DNA from: Rotaria sp. Silwood1
Lineage: Eukaryota > Rotifera > Eurotatoria > Philodinida > Philodinidae
Assembly (NCBI GenBank): GCA_905250075.1
Contig: CAJNOP010000062.1
Location: 508,463 to 572,462, forward strand
Length of the DNA stretch: 64,000 bases
Direction: 5' to 3'
Positions within the stretch are counted from its first letter, which is position 1; each line of letters opens with the position of its first letter. Of this stretch, positions 36,134 through 48,585 are shown in pieces. The translations under genes and the position numbers were made by a program. The notes beneath the pieces were generated by a model. It had not been told where the DNA came from. It did no database searches and saw only the letters and a list, made by a program, of their open reading frames with translations.

Positions 36134-39100
36134 ATGTGTACTAAATGGATGTTTTCTGGACGTGAAACATTTGTTGGTCTACGTTTACATGGGCGTCTTA
36201 TTGTGACCATAATTTTATTGATCTCTTTATTATTAAACAATATTAATGCAAACAGTGGGCTGCGTTATAAGAAAGGTTTGTCAATTCTCTTTTTCCGCTA
36301 AACCGTAGATCCTGCTGCACGTTGAGCTATTATGGTATGAATATATCACTTAGTTTACAGTTGTAGTTGTTCATGTGCAAGTTTCACTTATTCTATTGTA
36401 CTATAGCTCAAACGATGCATATATAACCGGAGCATCAAAACTAACTCTTGTACTGCAGATCTGCATTTGAATCATTGAATATTATTGGCATAGTACATCT
36501 TGCACAGAATAGTTTGCTTTTTCATATAGATTTTCTAGGCTGTCACTGTTTCTCAATTGTTACTAACCATTTACTTTTCTGCGTCTTCGAATATTTTGTT
36601 GCATATCATGAAGCCTCGTAGCTACTCCTCCAAAAAGGCTCAATCATAAGACTAATTCAGATAAATGGCTGTGGAGCATGAAGATGAACTTTCATGGGAT
36701 GATCGGCAGATAATAACGAGACTTCTGTCATGCGACTTAATTCATGAATCAGGTCTTTTTGAGATTAACAGCTTTTAATATAAGTAGTCTTCGTAGGCCT
36801 TCTTTCTTAATCCATAGCCAGTTTATCATGTTTTTTGTCTATGTTAATAGTTGTACACATAATTTGAATAGCACTATTTTCACTAAGAGTTTCGTTCTCA
36901 GAAAGGATTTCATTGTCATTGTAGTGTATGAAAAGTTGCAACAAATGCAATTCTTTCATGTTTATAATATTTGATTTTCAAGAGAGCTGAATATTTTAGA
37001 TTGCTTATTAACAGTTTATAGAAACAAATCAACACAGAAAGATATTAGTCAAGGAGACTGAAATTTTCGATGCATTATAACGCTCAGAAAAACCTGGTCC
37101 ACATTATCCTATGTTCTCAGAATATAGGTAAAACAAACAACTATTTTAAAAGATTGCAACTTTCCATTAACTCCTATGTGAGATATTTCAGGTATGGTTA
37201 GACCTATTAGACTATCGTAAAAGTTCCTTCTCGAACTTTTCTATAGAGTACCAAAAATTGAGACAATTCTACTTCAAAACACGCTGATATAGATTCAGCA
37301 AACGTTCATCAGTCGTTTGTTCGAAGATTTAAGGACGAATGTAGATTTATTTTATGAGTGCTCTATCAAGTACACGATTTATGAAAATTCACATTCAAAG
37401 TTTAAGAAAATTGTCAAATATAAGTTATGCGTTGAATCGAATGATGTTTCGTCCTCTCTTAAAAACAGTAATGGAAAAGATGGTGCTCATATTGTTCTTA
37501 CTTATTTATATTACAGTAGAATGTTGAAAGGTATAAACCGAAGTTGATGAACTCTCTACTTGAAAACAACCAGTTTGCAACAAGGTTCTTGTGAATAAAA
37601 CTAGAGAATAATGAAAATGGAAATGTATGATTCTTGTAATTGGAAAGATCTAAAAACTTAACAAAAGAAAATCGATAGTTAAGTAACTTTCTTTTAATAA
37701 TGCATTGCTGATAGATTCAGACATATTCTCTTAAGCTGAAGGTTCTGAGTTGATTCTCAACGACTGATGTCAGATCAATCTATTTCGTTCATCAGAAAGT
37801 TGTTAGAAGCTTTCATAATGAAGCATAGATTGGGGTGGTTCATAAGACGACTTTAATTCAATACACACCCACAGTCTGGCAATGTACAAAGTGAACAGTC
37901 GAGTGTAGGCTTCATCCCAGTCCTTTACGTCATCGGCTCGTATTTGAACCAATCATGACCGATAATACCAATGTTCTTAGAAATATGAAAGGCTCTGTTG
38001 TACTTGAACAGATAGATATCGAAAGATTTTGCGTTTTTTGAGAGATAGAACATCAAGTTTTTTTTACAGCAAATATTGGGGTGTGGGGTTGGAGCATCTC
38101 CTTCGTCCTTCTTATCTACATTCGCACTCTAAAAAGCATAATTTTTTGTTCATTTTCAAAAGAATTCTGAGCATATCTTAGACAAATGATTCATAGGAAT
38201 CTTGGTAGGTGATTTAAAAAATCAATCCTATCAGTTCCTTGAAACCTCATAATAGGTGCTTTCTCTTCATATTTAATAGATTTGGTATTGGATACTTCAT
38301 CAAGTTCGACATCTGTAGAGCAGCCTACTTTTAATATGTATCTTTCAGCAAAAATATAATAAGATCACAAATTGAGATTAGTCGAATATTAGTCGTAGTG
38401 CTGATTCACAAAAAAAACTAGAAAAATGTCGTTCTCATATATTGACGAGCTTTTTCGAAGTTATCAAAATGACATGTTTTTTTCACAATAGAATGTAAAA
38501 AACTATCCTTACATTTCTCAACATTGTTTCTTACTAGTGCCATAAAAACTTGAGCAAGAGAACAGCATCACAGTCGACCTTGTCTTTAAATGTAGTTGGT
38601 GTCCACAAGCGGATAGAATGAAAACCTTAAAGTTTGCTAAACTCTAGTAAGGAAGCATAATTTTGTAGCAATGATTCTTAATGCATACTATCTAGAATGA
38701 TGATGATAGAGAGAAGATTGGAATTATTTTCTTTTTATTGAATATTATTTGACGTTTGTAAATCAATTTATCGTGTACCGATTATTTTCGAACAAATTTG
38801 TCAGATAAAGACTCAGTTTGTTTTTGAAGAAAATACTTTGAGAGACGAGTGCCTAGTTTGATCATTTACTTCATATTTTAGAATCTGACAACATTAAGCA
38901 AAGCTTCTTAAACATTGATTCTTCATTAAATTCTATATTACGACCACGGCGCAATATTCCAAACACTATCACAAAAGGTAAACAGCTTCATGTTCCATAA
39001 GTTTTTGCATGCGTAGGCAATAATAATTTTGCTATGCAGTTTTAAGAACTTAAATTAGTAGTAAAAGTCAAACAAAGTCGAGACATTACAAGTTTGTCTT

Positions 39101-42100
39101 GAGATAATATTCATACCTACCGTTTGATCAACAAGTCAAGCTTAATATTCAAAGAAGATCATCTACGTGTCCAAGAAATAAAGAACACTGCCGAATCCCA
39201 TCAGCGACAGTCTTAGCTCACAAATGGTTTACCGATTCAGACTAAACGATAGAATACATGTTGTTGTAATTAACGAATTCTGTAAGAAAACCATGTCATA
39301 TCAAAATCATTTCGATCTACAAAACGAAAATATTAAAAATCAATCGAAGATTGATTTGACAGAATCGAGATATCAAACTCTCTCAGATATTGTGTGACTA
39401 ACGAATCTTTTTGACTTGCAGCTCCGACATGCACTGATCAACGTAAAAATCAGGATGAGACCGATGTCGACTGTGGCGGTAAATGTGCACTAAGAGGAAA
39501 GAAGTGCAATGACAATAAGATCTGTAGTAAATCGTCGGACTGCAAAAGCAACGCCTGCTCAAATCGCAAATGTATTGGTAGGTACTTATTGTGTCAAAAA
39601 ATTCAACACTCGTTTTGCTTGTATAGCTGCAATCTGTGTTAATCGTAAGAAAGATCCAGCAGAGACAGATGTCGACTGTGGTGGTAAATGTGCAGTTGGT
39701 GGGAAGAAGTGTGACAATGGTAAGAAGTGTGCGGTACCATCGGATTGCAAAAGTAACGTCTGCTCAAATAAAAAATGTGTTCGTAAGTACCCTGTTCTGT
39801 TTACAAATATAACATATATCTTCTTTCCATAGCTTCGATATGTAGCGATAGAGCTACAAACTTCTCTAAATGGCTTCATCTGCAGCCAAAGCGCAGTACT
39901 CAAAAACTCTGACTGTTATAGATTTAGGGTATATTCACAGAGGAATTAATAATTTATTTAAAAAAATTGCCAAGTAAATGAGTAAATCAAAGCTATACTA
40001 ATTATTATAGATGATGAACATCGCTACACTGAAAAAACTTGTTTGCATTTTCAGCTAGATCTTCAATACATAAGTTGGTTTCTTCTAATGATGATACATA
40101 CGATATTTGCTATAGAAAATAGTAAATATAGCTTTTTTTCTCCGTTTCGTCCACTCAACCACCTGTTTTTATTGTCCAGTGAGCTTCCAAATACACCATC
40201 TTTTTTTTCTGAACGACTTTGGGCATATACTGTTCAGTTTTGCCTAAACTCAGAGTTCAATTATTTCATACTTTTCGATGTACATTGTATTCTGACGCTA
40301 CTAGATGAATAATGACACCATCCTACTGATTGAAGCCTACAATAGGATCCTTTCGCTGCAATAGAAACTAAAACTCGTGGTACTTAGAATAACGCCTGTT
40401 CAACAAAATAATTACCATGGCTTTTTTTGCAATAACTCAAGAACGAAAAGAGCTATAGAGCTGCAATTTTTGCCAGTAAACAGAGGAGACATCATGACGT
40501 CATATTCTCCAATATTATATCAGACGAAATCATTTTAAAATCGATCATTTCTGCAAAACATTGCAACAAATGCAAGAAAATGGCCTATCATTCCAATGGA
40601 CTTTTGGTTTTCACATATGATTCAGATGGAAGAACTTCAGATCTATAGTTTAAGATATTATTCGAATGATTATTTTCGCATATTTTAATGTTAACTCAAC
40701 AAAACTGTCCATTTTGTTTATCTAACGAGGGAAGGTATCCAAGTGTGACGCGCCGTTTTGAATCGGATATATACGAGTTTGTAGAGCTCGATCAGACTAG
40801 ACAAAGCCTGCAAGGGTTCGTCCACATACCTGGTACTTCTTGAGTTTTGGCCGTTTTACTGCATTTTCGACCTATGGCAAGGCTTATAAGAAGAAATCGA
40901 ATTACGAGCTTTTGACCTGAAACTTTGCCCACAGATAGCTCTCATAGCCATTAGAATGTCCTAAAAATTTCAGCTCAAAAGAATGTTTCCTGCTTGAGAT
41001 ACTGAACATCTGAAATATGGTCATATGTCACGAGCAAAGGCAGAAAATCGAGTGTCTTTACTATCCAATATCTCAAGAAGGAAACATTCTTTTGAGCTGA
41101 AAGTTTTAGAACATTCTAATGGCTATAAGAGCTATCCGTGGGCAAAGTTTCAGATCAAAATCTCGTAATTTGATTTCTTCTTATAAGCCTTGCCATAGGT
41201 CGAAAATGCAGTAAAACGGTCAAAACTCAAGAAGTACCAGGTATGGGGACGAACTCTTCTAGGTTTTGTCTAGTCTCATCGAGCTCTACAAACTCGTATA
41301 TATCCGATTCAAAACGGCGCGTCACACTTGAATACCTTCCCTCGTAAATGAGATCTGAATGACAGATCATTTTTATACATTTTTGATATTTTGGAAAAAA
41401 ATGCTGATTTGTTAAATGATCTCGTCCAATTTAATAGTTCAGAAAAAAGACGTCTCGACGTCTCATTTTCTAACTAGTGAAACTGCAGGTCTATAGCTCT
41501 TTCCATTCTTGAGTTATTGCAAAGATACTCAGGGCCATTCTTTTTTGAAATAGGCATTAGTTAGAATCTACACTAGAAATCTTAGGTTCATAGAATACGT
41601 TTTGGAGATTTTAAAAGGTTCTAGAATAATTTAAGCGCTGCTATGATTGATGCCCTTTTTACGTTGCTAGAGAGACATACTGAATGATTGTTGGCTTTTC
41701 TGTTAGACCCGATTCTTAGGGTCTACCAAAGGGGAAAGGGTGAGAACTGCAAAAACTCTATTTAAACTTACACTCACTATTTTCTTTGAAAATAAATATG
41801 AGCTCCACAAGATCAACGTGACATCGATGCCGATTGTGAAGACTCATCTGCAACAAACCAAAACTGAGGAGACGGAAAGCAACGCAGGCAATTATCGGAA
41901 AGTAATAGTCTCGCGTCTTCGAACGACTGATTTGTTTGTAGACATCCTGTTGTGAAAAGAAATTCTAACATTCTTGTTCTTTTTACAGTTCCCGTATGTA
42001 GAAATGTATTGATGTTAGTATGAATGTTGGTTGACGGTACCGGTTTTTGAGTGTTTTTCCCAACACAAAATATATTCACAGCTATATTAACATCCAATAT

Positions 42101-45100
42101 GTAAAGAAACGTGTGCTGTGTTTTTTGTTTCGGGTGCCAGCATGATAACTGTCACCGCTAATTATATATGTGACTTTTGATAGGAGTATCCTTTCGACCT
42201 TGTATAGTGGGAAAATTATTTCTTGAGGAATCTATCGTTATTTTAAATAAAAATCAATTGTTCTGGAGAATATTAGAGGTCTGATTTGTAATTGATTCTA
42301 GTCACAACAAGAAAACCAACAACTATTGCAACTACAACTATAACTACAACTATGGGTAAGTAATAGATTAAATACTGCTTCCTAACGCGATTTTATGAAA
42401 AAAAATTTAATGTTTGGAAATTGTTGAACTTCGCATATACATAGATCGTTCAAATAAGCTAAAATTACACTTCTAAAACCTTGAAAATGGTAGAAACGTC
42501 ATGCCCAGAAGCGAAGCTCATGTAGTCATGCGTAGCTGAGAAAAAAACTGTGAAGGGAAGAGAAAAGTTTTATATTATCACGTATATACAATCTTCGTCT
42601 TTTTATTGTTGCGAGCCATGAGTATAGATATACATTGTTTCGAAACAAGAGGAATATGCCAGAAAAAACCCGCACAGTGAAGAACTCCATTCACGCATCA
42701 CCACAGAATGAAAGAAAATATAGATGGAATACATATACACAATAACGTCACAGCAATGATAGAACGAAAGAGATGATTCACAAGAGATGATGATACCTAA
42801 CATAACAAAATGGTTGTACTTTCTGGAACTTTTTTGCTTGTTTTTGATGTTTCCTAGTTTTTTTTAACTCTCTGAGGCTCAGTGGGAAGCATACTTCTCG
42901 CCACTCTAAAAGTTTCAAATCTTCGAGAACTATTGAGAACCTTCGGTACGGAGTTCCGTACAAGATTGCACGGATGATAGGATGTGTGTGGAACATTGGA
43001 GAGTGTACCATGCCGTATTTCTTGATTCGGGAAAAGTTTTGACCTTATAAACCAAGTTTGATCAAATTCTGTTTAGCAGAAAAAAATCGGGCCTCAAAGG
43101 GTTAAAGTAACGACGGATATTTTGATTGAACGAAAATCTCTTTCCTGCTAGAAGATTGTGTGCATTTTGAGCTAGTAAGATAGATGGGTGAATAACAGGC
43201 AAACCAACTTTTTATTGAAAATATTTATCAAAACGTTGAAAAATTGATGTAATTATCATTATTCCGTAATGAAACTATTGCGTCTATAGAAAAATCTTCA
43301 GCTGGTATCCAGAAACTCAAACTGGTCTTACCTCCGGATGAGTAAGACTCTATTAGAATTTTGAAAATTAGATTGGATCGGATGAATTTGTAGAATCCAC
43401 TAGGTGACTGCTGAGGACATCTCTCAAGTCAAAATTAAGAAGTGCTTTTTTTCTCGATTGAAGAAAAGGTCATATCAAATAGAATGCGTTTTCTTGATTT
43501 CTTACTCGCTTGCAATGCCAGGTCACATGCTCACATGTATCGACGTAATTCGTAAAGTTTGATCGAAAATAATTGGTGTCGGGGAACCCAAATCTATTAT
43601 CATTTTTTCAAAATTTGGATTTTGATTATTTTAGTGCAGAAAATGCTTGCGTACGAAAATAATGTGGGTTGGGTGAGAACTGCGTGAAAAAAAACAGATA
43701 TGCTTCCACTTACACATCCACACAGATTTCCAAAACTTAGTAGACTCGTTATCGTTTGATGAAGAAGAAGAGGATATTAGAGTATTTTATGTTTTTATCG
43801 ACTCTGATGATATCTGCGTTTAAATATTAATAAATGAGGTTGTAGTCGTATAGTGAAACTGTTCACCATTTATTACAATGATTATTTAGTTTCTATGAAG
43901 TTGTTCGGGTAGATTTCACGGTGTGGATATGTGTAAGTTTTCAAAGTCCACTTGGGTGGAAACATGTCTGGTTTTTCATCAACATCTGCATCCACACAGT
44001 GATAAGACACACCCACACTCTTCACCCTACAGCTCGCAGCATTAGATTTTATCCCTATTATGTAAGTGGTCAATTAATTAAAAAAAACGCAGCTCTAATG
44101 TAAGCAGTGTAGCGATCATTCATAGGAATTTTCACTTGAATCATTTAGACCATGATAAAATGTATACAAAATGGCAAAATGTGTTCTCGTTTCATCTATA
44201 TGCATATATAGAGAGAAAGATACTATAGAATGCTGTAAGTGATGACTATAGGTATCTGCTTAAAGAGAATTCTATATAAATTTAACGCACACACTCGACA
44301 TAAGACAAAGAATTCGGTAGAATCCATTTGTTGAATTTTAATAGATGTCATTTGTGACAAAAAAACACTCAAATTCCATCTTAAAATTTCATAATAATTA
44401 TCTAAAAACTTCCAGCCAGAGGTATTCACATAATAGTCGTAGTATTTTGATTTGCTCATCGAGAATCCTTTCATTGAAAGCTTAATCATTTTATCAGAAA
44501 AATCCAAAATCCGAATCTGCTACATTGTACATTGAAAACGATCATCTATTGGAGAACTACGTTCGAATATAAAGCGGGTACATTAAAACAAAATGGAAAA
44601 CAAGAAACAAGAAAAATGTGTTTTTCTTTAGTAAGAAATGAAAAAAAGAATTTATGAGTTAGCAACGTAATATAAAACCTTTCTCCCGTGCATGACGAAC
44701 GCAAGAAATGATTTTTCTGTTTATCATTGGGAAAAATGGTTCATTAGTTATTTAAAAAACATAAAAGAGTGTTCATTTTTTTGGTTGCAAGCTCATTAAC
44801 CATCATTTTTATAGTATGCTTGTAAGTGACCTATTCTAAAAACAAATGGCTCGATACACTATTTATTGCATCATCTAGCATTTTCAAGGCAACAGCTAAC
44901 CTTTGCAGAAGAGTTCAATAGTTCGTTGTATCTCTGACAATATCGTTTGACTGATATCAGTATTACATTATTTCCTAGTTAGTTTTGGAAAACTCGTTAT
45001 AAATGGTTCTTGTCTTTTTTCATAGTACATTACCACCGAGTGACACTCGGAAGTCAGATTAAGGCTAGTTTTTTCTTTACTTTTATTTCATTAGATACTT

Positions 45101-47844
45101 CGACAATGGTGATCTCGCGCTATTCTTCAGCATTTACTGACGACAGTCCACAGTTTTGTCGACGTACCACCTGTTTGACACCAGAGTTTTATTATTATCA
45201 AGCCCTTCATTTGGAGGTCACTACACCTGGATTGTATTACTTTACATCTAATAGTAGTATGGATACATATGGTTATATGTACAACAGCAGTTTCAATGCT
45301 TCGGATCCGTCTGCAAATATGATAGCATCCAATGATGACGGGGGCAGTAACAAGCAATTCCTTTTGAACATTTTAATTGATAATGCAACAAATTGCATTC
45401 TGGTTGTAACGACATATGCCCCATATATAGCAGCACCATTCACAGTAATTGGCTTTGGTTTAGAATCGGTCAACTTTTCACCAATCGCTGTGTCAAGTAA
45501 GAGCTGAATATATTTTAAAGAAGTTCTCTACAAGAAAAACTATCATGATGATAAGATGAACCTATATCGTGATCTAGGGTATTGAACTGAGTTTCGTAAA
45601 ATAATTCACTTACAGCTCAGTGAAAGTTTTCTTGAAAACATGCGTTCGGTAATAAGTTACTTCGTCAGAAAACGAGTATTTTTGGAATCAATCGGAATTG
45701 AGTGTTTTATCCGGAAAAAAAGTTAAGGCAACGTTTCTCCGAGAACATAGTTCAATTCAAAAAGCAAACACAAAAATTTGACACGTATCGCGGCAAAGTT
45801 GTCAGCTGATGATAGTGTTCTTTGAAAAACTTTCGTGGTTCTTTGAAAGTTTTTTAGTTCAGAGAACCCTGTTGTACCTCTTGCATAGGTATTTGACAAC
45901 ATTTTTGTACAGTTTGAACACGACAGAACGTGTTGGCTTATCTCATCAGTCAGATGCTCCTGAAAATTCCGCTTAACTGTGTAACAAATATATCATTGCA
46001 ATGCTTTTTCGGACCCGAATGCAAGGTTTCTTTCTAAAAATATGGTCACTTGTTTTTTTTTCGAGACCACTCTTTTGAATAAGAAACAATTACTGTTTCT
46101 CTTTCCTTGTTGAAAACATTTTCTGTGTTCATCTCTATACTTCATGGGCCTTGCAAGCACCTTTAATTCTTTCATGGCAGATGTCCCATATATAGGACGG
46201 TGGCATTTTTCCTTTGACGCAGATATTCAACTGTATTCGAACTGCATATTGATATTAGTAGATAATGAGTTCCATCTATTACAACGAGAGATATACTGGA
46301 GAGGACGCTTTTCGCAGCAAACAAGCACTTTAAATGCAAAACTGTCACCACCTGTTCACGGTTTGGTATATAAAAATCTCTAAAAAAAAGTAAGCTTTAT
46401 AGCTCTTTAGAGTGTTTACTTGAGCATTTTGTCTCCTTTTTTTCCTTCTGCTAATGTTATTGTACAATACTATCACACCGTCACAATTCATTATCTGAAA
46501 CAGCAAATGAAAACGAGCTACGAATGCAGAAAATGCAATATTGGCTTATGCGTAGTGCTCTGTGTTGAGACCTATCGTACATTCAGATACTTCTAATAAA
46601 CATTATATTATAAACAGCGGAGTCCATTGAATGTTGGGGCTTCCATCAATAGGAAAGACCACTGCACCTTGCAAACGCGCAAGCTTCTTGCAAACTTTAA
46701 TAGGAACTACTTTTCCATTAAATACGAACAAGTTTTTCACTAAAAATAACCCGGCTGTGAAAGAATTAATCTGACTGTGGATGTGTCAATATTGATAAAA
46801 CCTATACATCACCTTCATTTTCTTTAGCCTATTTCTCTTGTCTTCTCATTGTTGTATCCAACACTCATGCCTCTCTGTTGTTGTGATCTATATAAATATG
46901 TATTAAATGCGACAGATTCACATGCTAGAAATATAAAGCACTCATGAAAACAGTTACAGACGATAGCTCTAAGCTACTCATTACCTCTGCCACCACACAA
47001 ACTAAGAAAGAGACGGCAGATCTGCAATGTTCACAGAAAGAGCACATAGTTTATAATCACAAATAAAATTCGTTTTATTTGGAAAGTTCCCAATCTATGC
47101 CTGCAAAAAAAGAAAGATAACAATACAGCATTTTTCTCTTTCCTCAAAACAAGATAACCATAAGTTTATACTAAGAAAATATATCGATACTCTCTATTTT
47201 GCATCAGTTACCATTCTCACAACAACACCTAAACATTTGCAGTAAGGTTCCATGATTCGTTATAGAACCAAAGATATCTTTTGACTGAAATCAATATTTC
47301 ATTATTTCTGAGTTCGCTCAAGAAAGCCTGATGCAAATGATCCTCGTCGTTTTTTATACTACATTCCCGCCGAGTGATGCTAGAAAGTTAGATACAGACT
47401 GGTTTTTTCTTTACGTTTATCTCATTAGACACTTCGACGATCGTGACCTCGAGCTATTATTCTTCAACATTTACTAACGACAGTCCACAGTTTTGTCGAC
47501 GTAGCAACTGTTCAACACCAGAGTTTTATTATTATCAAGCTCTTCGTTTGGAGATCTCTAAACCAGGAACGTATTACTTTGAATCTAATAGTAATATGAA
47601 TACATATGGTTATATGTACAACAGCAGTTTCAATGCTTCGGATCCGTCTGCAAATATGATAGCATCCAATGATGACGATGCCGGCAACGGGCAATTCGGT
47701 TTTTACATTTTTATTCGTAATTTAACAGATTACATTCTGGTTGTAACCACATATGCCCCATATATAGCAGCACCATTCACAGTAATTGGCTTTGGTTTAG
47801 GATCGGTCAACTTTTCACCAATCGCTGTATCAAGTATGAGCTGA
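36134..47844 (+). CDS. Modular secreted/anchored protein: Cys-rich modules, Thr linker, two PPC-like domains
   Basis: Seven exons: 36134-36275, 38882-38977, 39422-39577, 39627-39782, 42302-42355, 45095-45496 and 47429-47844. All six introns are phase 1, and the total is 1,422 nt (473 codons plus TGA). Exon 1 encodes a signal peptide or signal anchor (LIVTIILLISLLLNNINA). Exon 2 is a short linker. Exons 3 and 4 are two 52-codon copies of a Cys module with the pattern C...ETDVDCGGKC...KKC...C...SDCKSN.CSN.KC. Exon 5 is an 18-codon Thr-rich, mucin-like linker. Exons 6 and 7 are about 134-codon copies of a beta-sandwich-like domain (YYF.SNS.M.TYGYMYNSSF, ASNDD, YILVVTTYAPYI) resembling bacterial and rotifer PPC-type domains. 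Probably extracellular or on the cell surface, in adhesion or defence; no enzyme motif is seen. The large introns hold unrelated repeats. Confidence 0.75.
39833..39925 (+). pseudogene. Possible decayed third copy of the Cys-module exon
   Basis: After the exon 4 donor there is an acceptor-like CCATAG (39827-39832). It is followed by a phase-compatible frame starting SICSDRATNFSKW, which stops after about 27 codons. A frame change would give NSDC near the position of the module's SDC motif. The pattern fits a worn copy of the 156-bp Cys exon. Similarity is weak and the call is tentative. Confidence 0.25.
40426..41524. mobile_element. Fold-back element of about 1.1 kb within intron 4 of the modular gene
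   Basis: Two long inverted arms meet near 40990-41050. The left copy reads from TTTGCAATAACTCAAG (about 40426) inward. The right copy ends CTTGAGTTATTGCAAA (about 41509-41524). Strong internal matches are GACGCGCCGTTTTGAATCGG (left) against CCGATTCAAAACGGCGCGTC (right), and GTACTTCTTGAGTTTTGGCC against its partner. A mid-arm portion (about 40480-40720) is less well matched. No transposase is present. It is a non-autonomous DNA element. Confidence 0.8.
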
Positions 47845-47860
47845 ATATATTTTAAAGAAG
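44890..47860. repeat. Tandem segmental duplication creating exons 6 and 7
   Basis: The block 44890-45520 is repeated at about 47220-47860. The match covers the exon, the upstream intronic sequence (TTTGCAG, a TTTGACTGA.ATCA.TATT region, GCCGAGTGA-like) and the downstream sequence (CTGAATATATTTTAAAGAAG). The duplicated unit is therefore an exon plus flanks, with a repeat distance of about 2.34 kb. Exonic similarity is higher than intronic similarity. Confidence 0.8.
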
Positions 47861-47937
47861 TTCTCTAATGAAAAAAAAAATAATGATGTCAAGATGAACC
47901 TATGGTGTAATCTAGAATATTAAATATAAAAACTAAT

Positions 47938-48115
47938 ACTCAGGGCGCTCCGTGTGGCTGAAACTTTCAATTCTTCTTTTTACTCATGCAGCTTCGATGA
48001 TATATGAAGAATGGTATTATAACTCGTAAAATAATCATATTTTCTTCATAGATCATCAAAGCTGCATGAGTAAAAATAATGAATTGGAACCTTCAGTCAG
48101 ACTGGGCACTCCCGT
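47938..48115. mobile_element. Short palindromic MITE just after the modular gene
   Basis: The left half (GGGCGCTCC...TTTTTACTCATGCAGCTTCGATGAT) is imperfectly inverted in the right half (ATCATCAAAGCTGCATGAGTAAAA...GGGCACTCCC). The total is about 175 bp with no coding. It lies about 100 bp beyond the stop codon, so it may form part of the 3' UTR. Confidence 0.65.
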
Positions 48116-48124
48116 TAAGTTAAA

Positions 48125-48530
48125 TTAATACTTGTTTTTCGATTTGTTTTTATAAATAATTTTAAAAAAATGTTCAAACAAATTCATACCTGCTGTTTGA
48201 TTTATCATTATAAATAATCTAAAAATTAAAAATAATTTTATGTGAATAAATAATTACTTACTGTTCGGTATATTATTATAAATAATCTAAAAACAGAAAA
48301 AATCTTATCAAAAAAAGTTAATACTTGCTATTCAATTCATCGTCATGAATAATCTAAAAACAAAAAAAGAATTTATTTAAAAATTCAATACTTGCTGCTC
48401 GATCTATCGTTGTAAATAACCTAAAAATGAAAATTATTTGCATATATTGATACTTACTGTTCAATTTATCGTCATAAATAATTGAGAAATACAAATAAAA
48501 ATTATTCATTTAATTAATACTTTTGAACTC
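48125..48530. repeat. Degenerate tandem array, unit about 65-70 bp, five to six copies
   Basis: The phrase TACTTGCTGTTCGATTTATC and variants recur near 48187, 48255, 48320, 48392 and 48450. Each is followed by a TATAAATAATCTAAAAA-like stretch and A-rich filler. Copies differ by several substitutions and small indels. Confidence 0.75.
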
Positions 48531-48585
48531 GCCCAGGCCAAAAAGGGATCGTTTGCACTGAGCGCTGCTGAATTCAATAGATAAC

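Noticed and set aside
37299..37530. Open frame with a good phase 1 donor (AAAG|GTATAA) inside intron 1 of the modular gene
   Set aside because: The available acceptors give phase 0 or a one-base overhang. It cannot join exon 1 (phase 1) without breaking the frame.
43882..44103. Overlapping plus and minus ORFs of about 60 codons
   Set aside because: Each is short, mutually antisense and in an intron of the modular gene, and has no recognisable motif.
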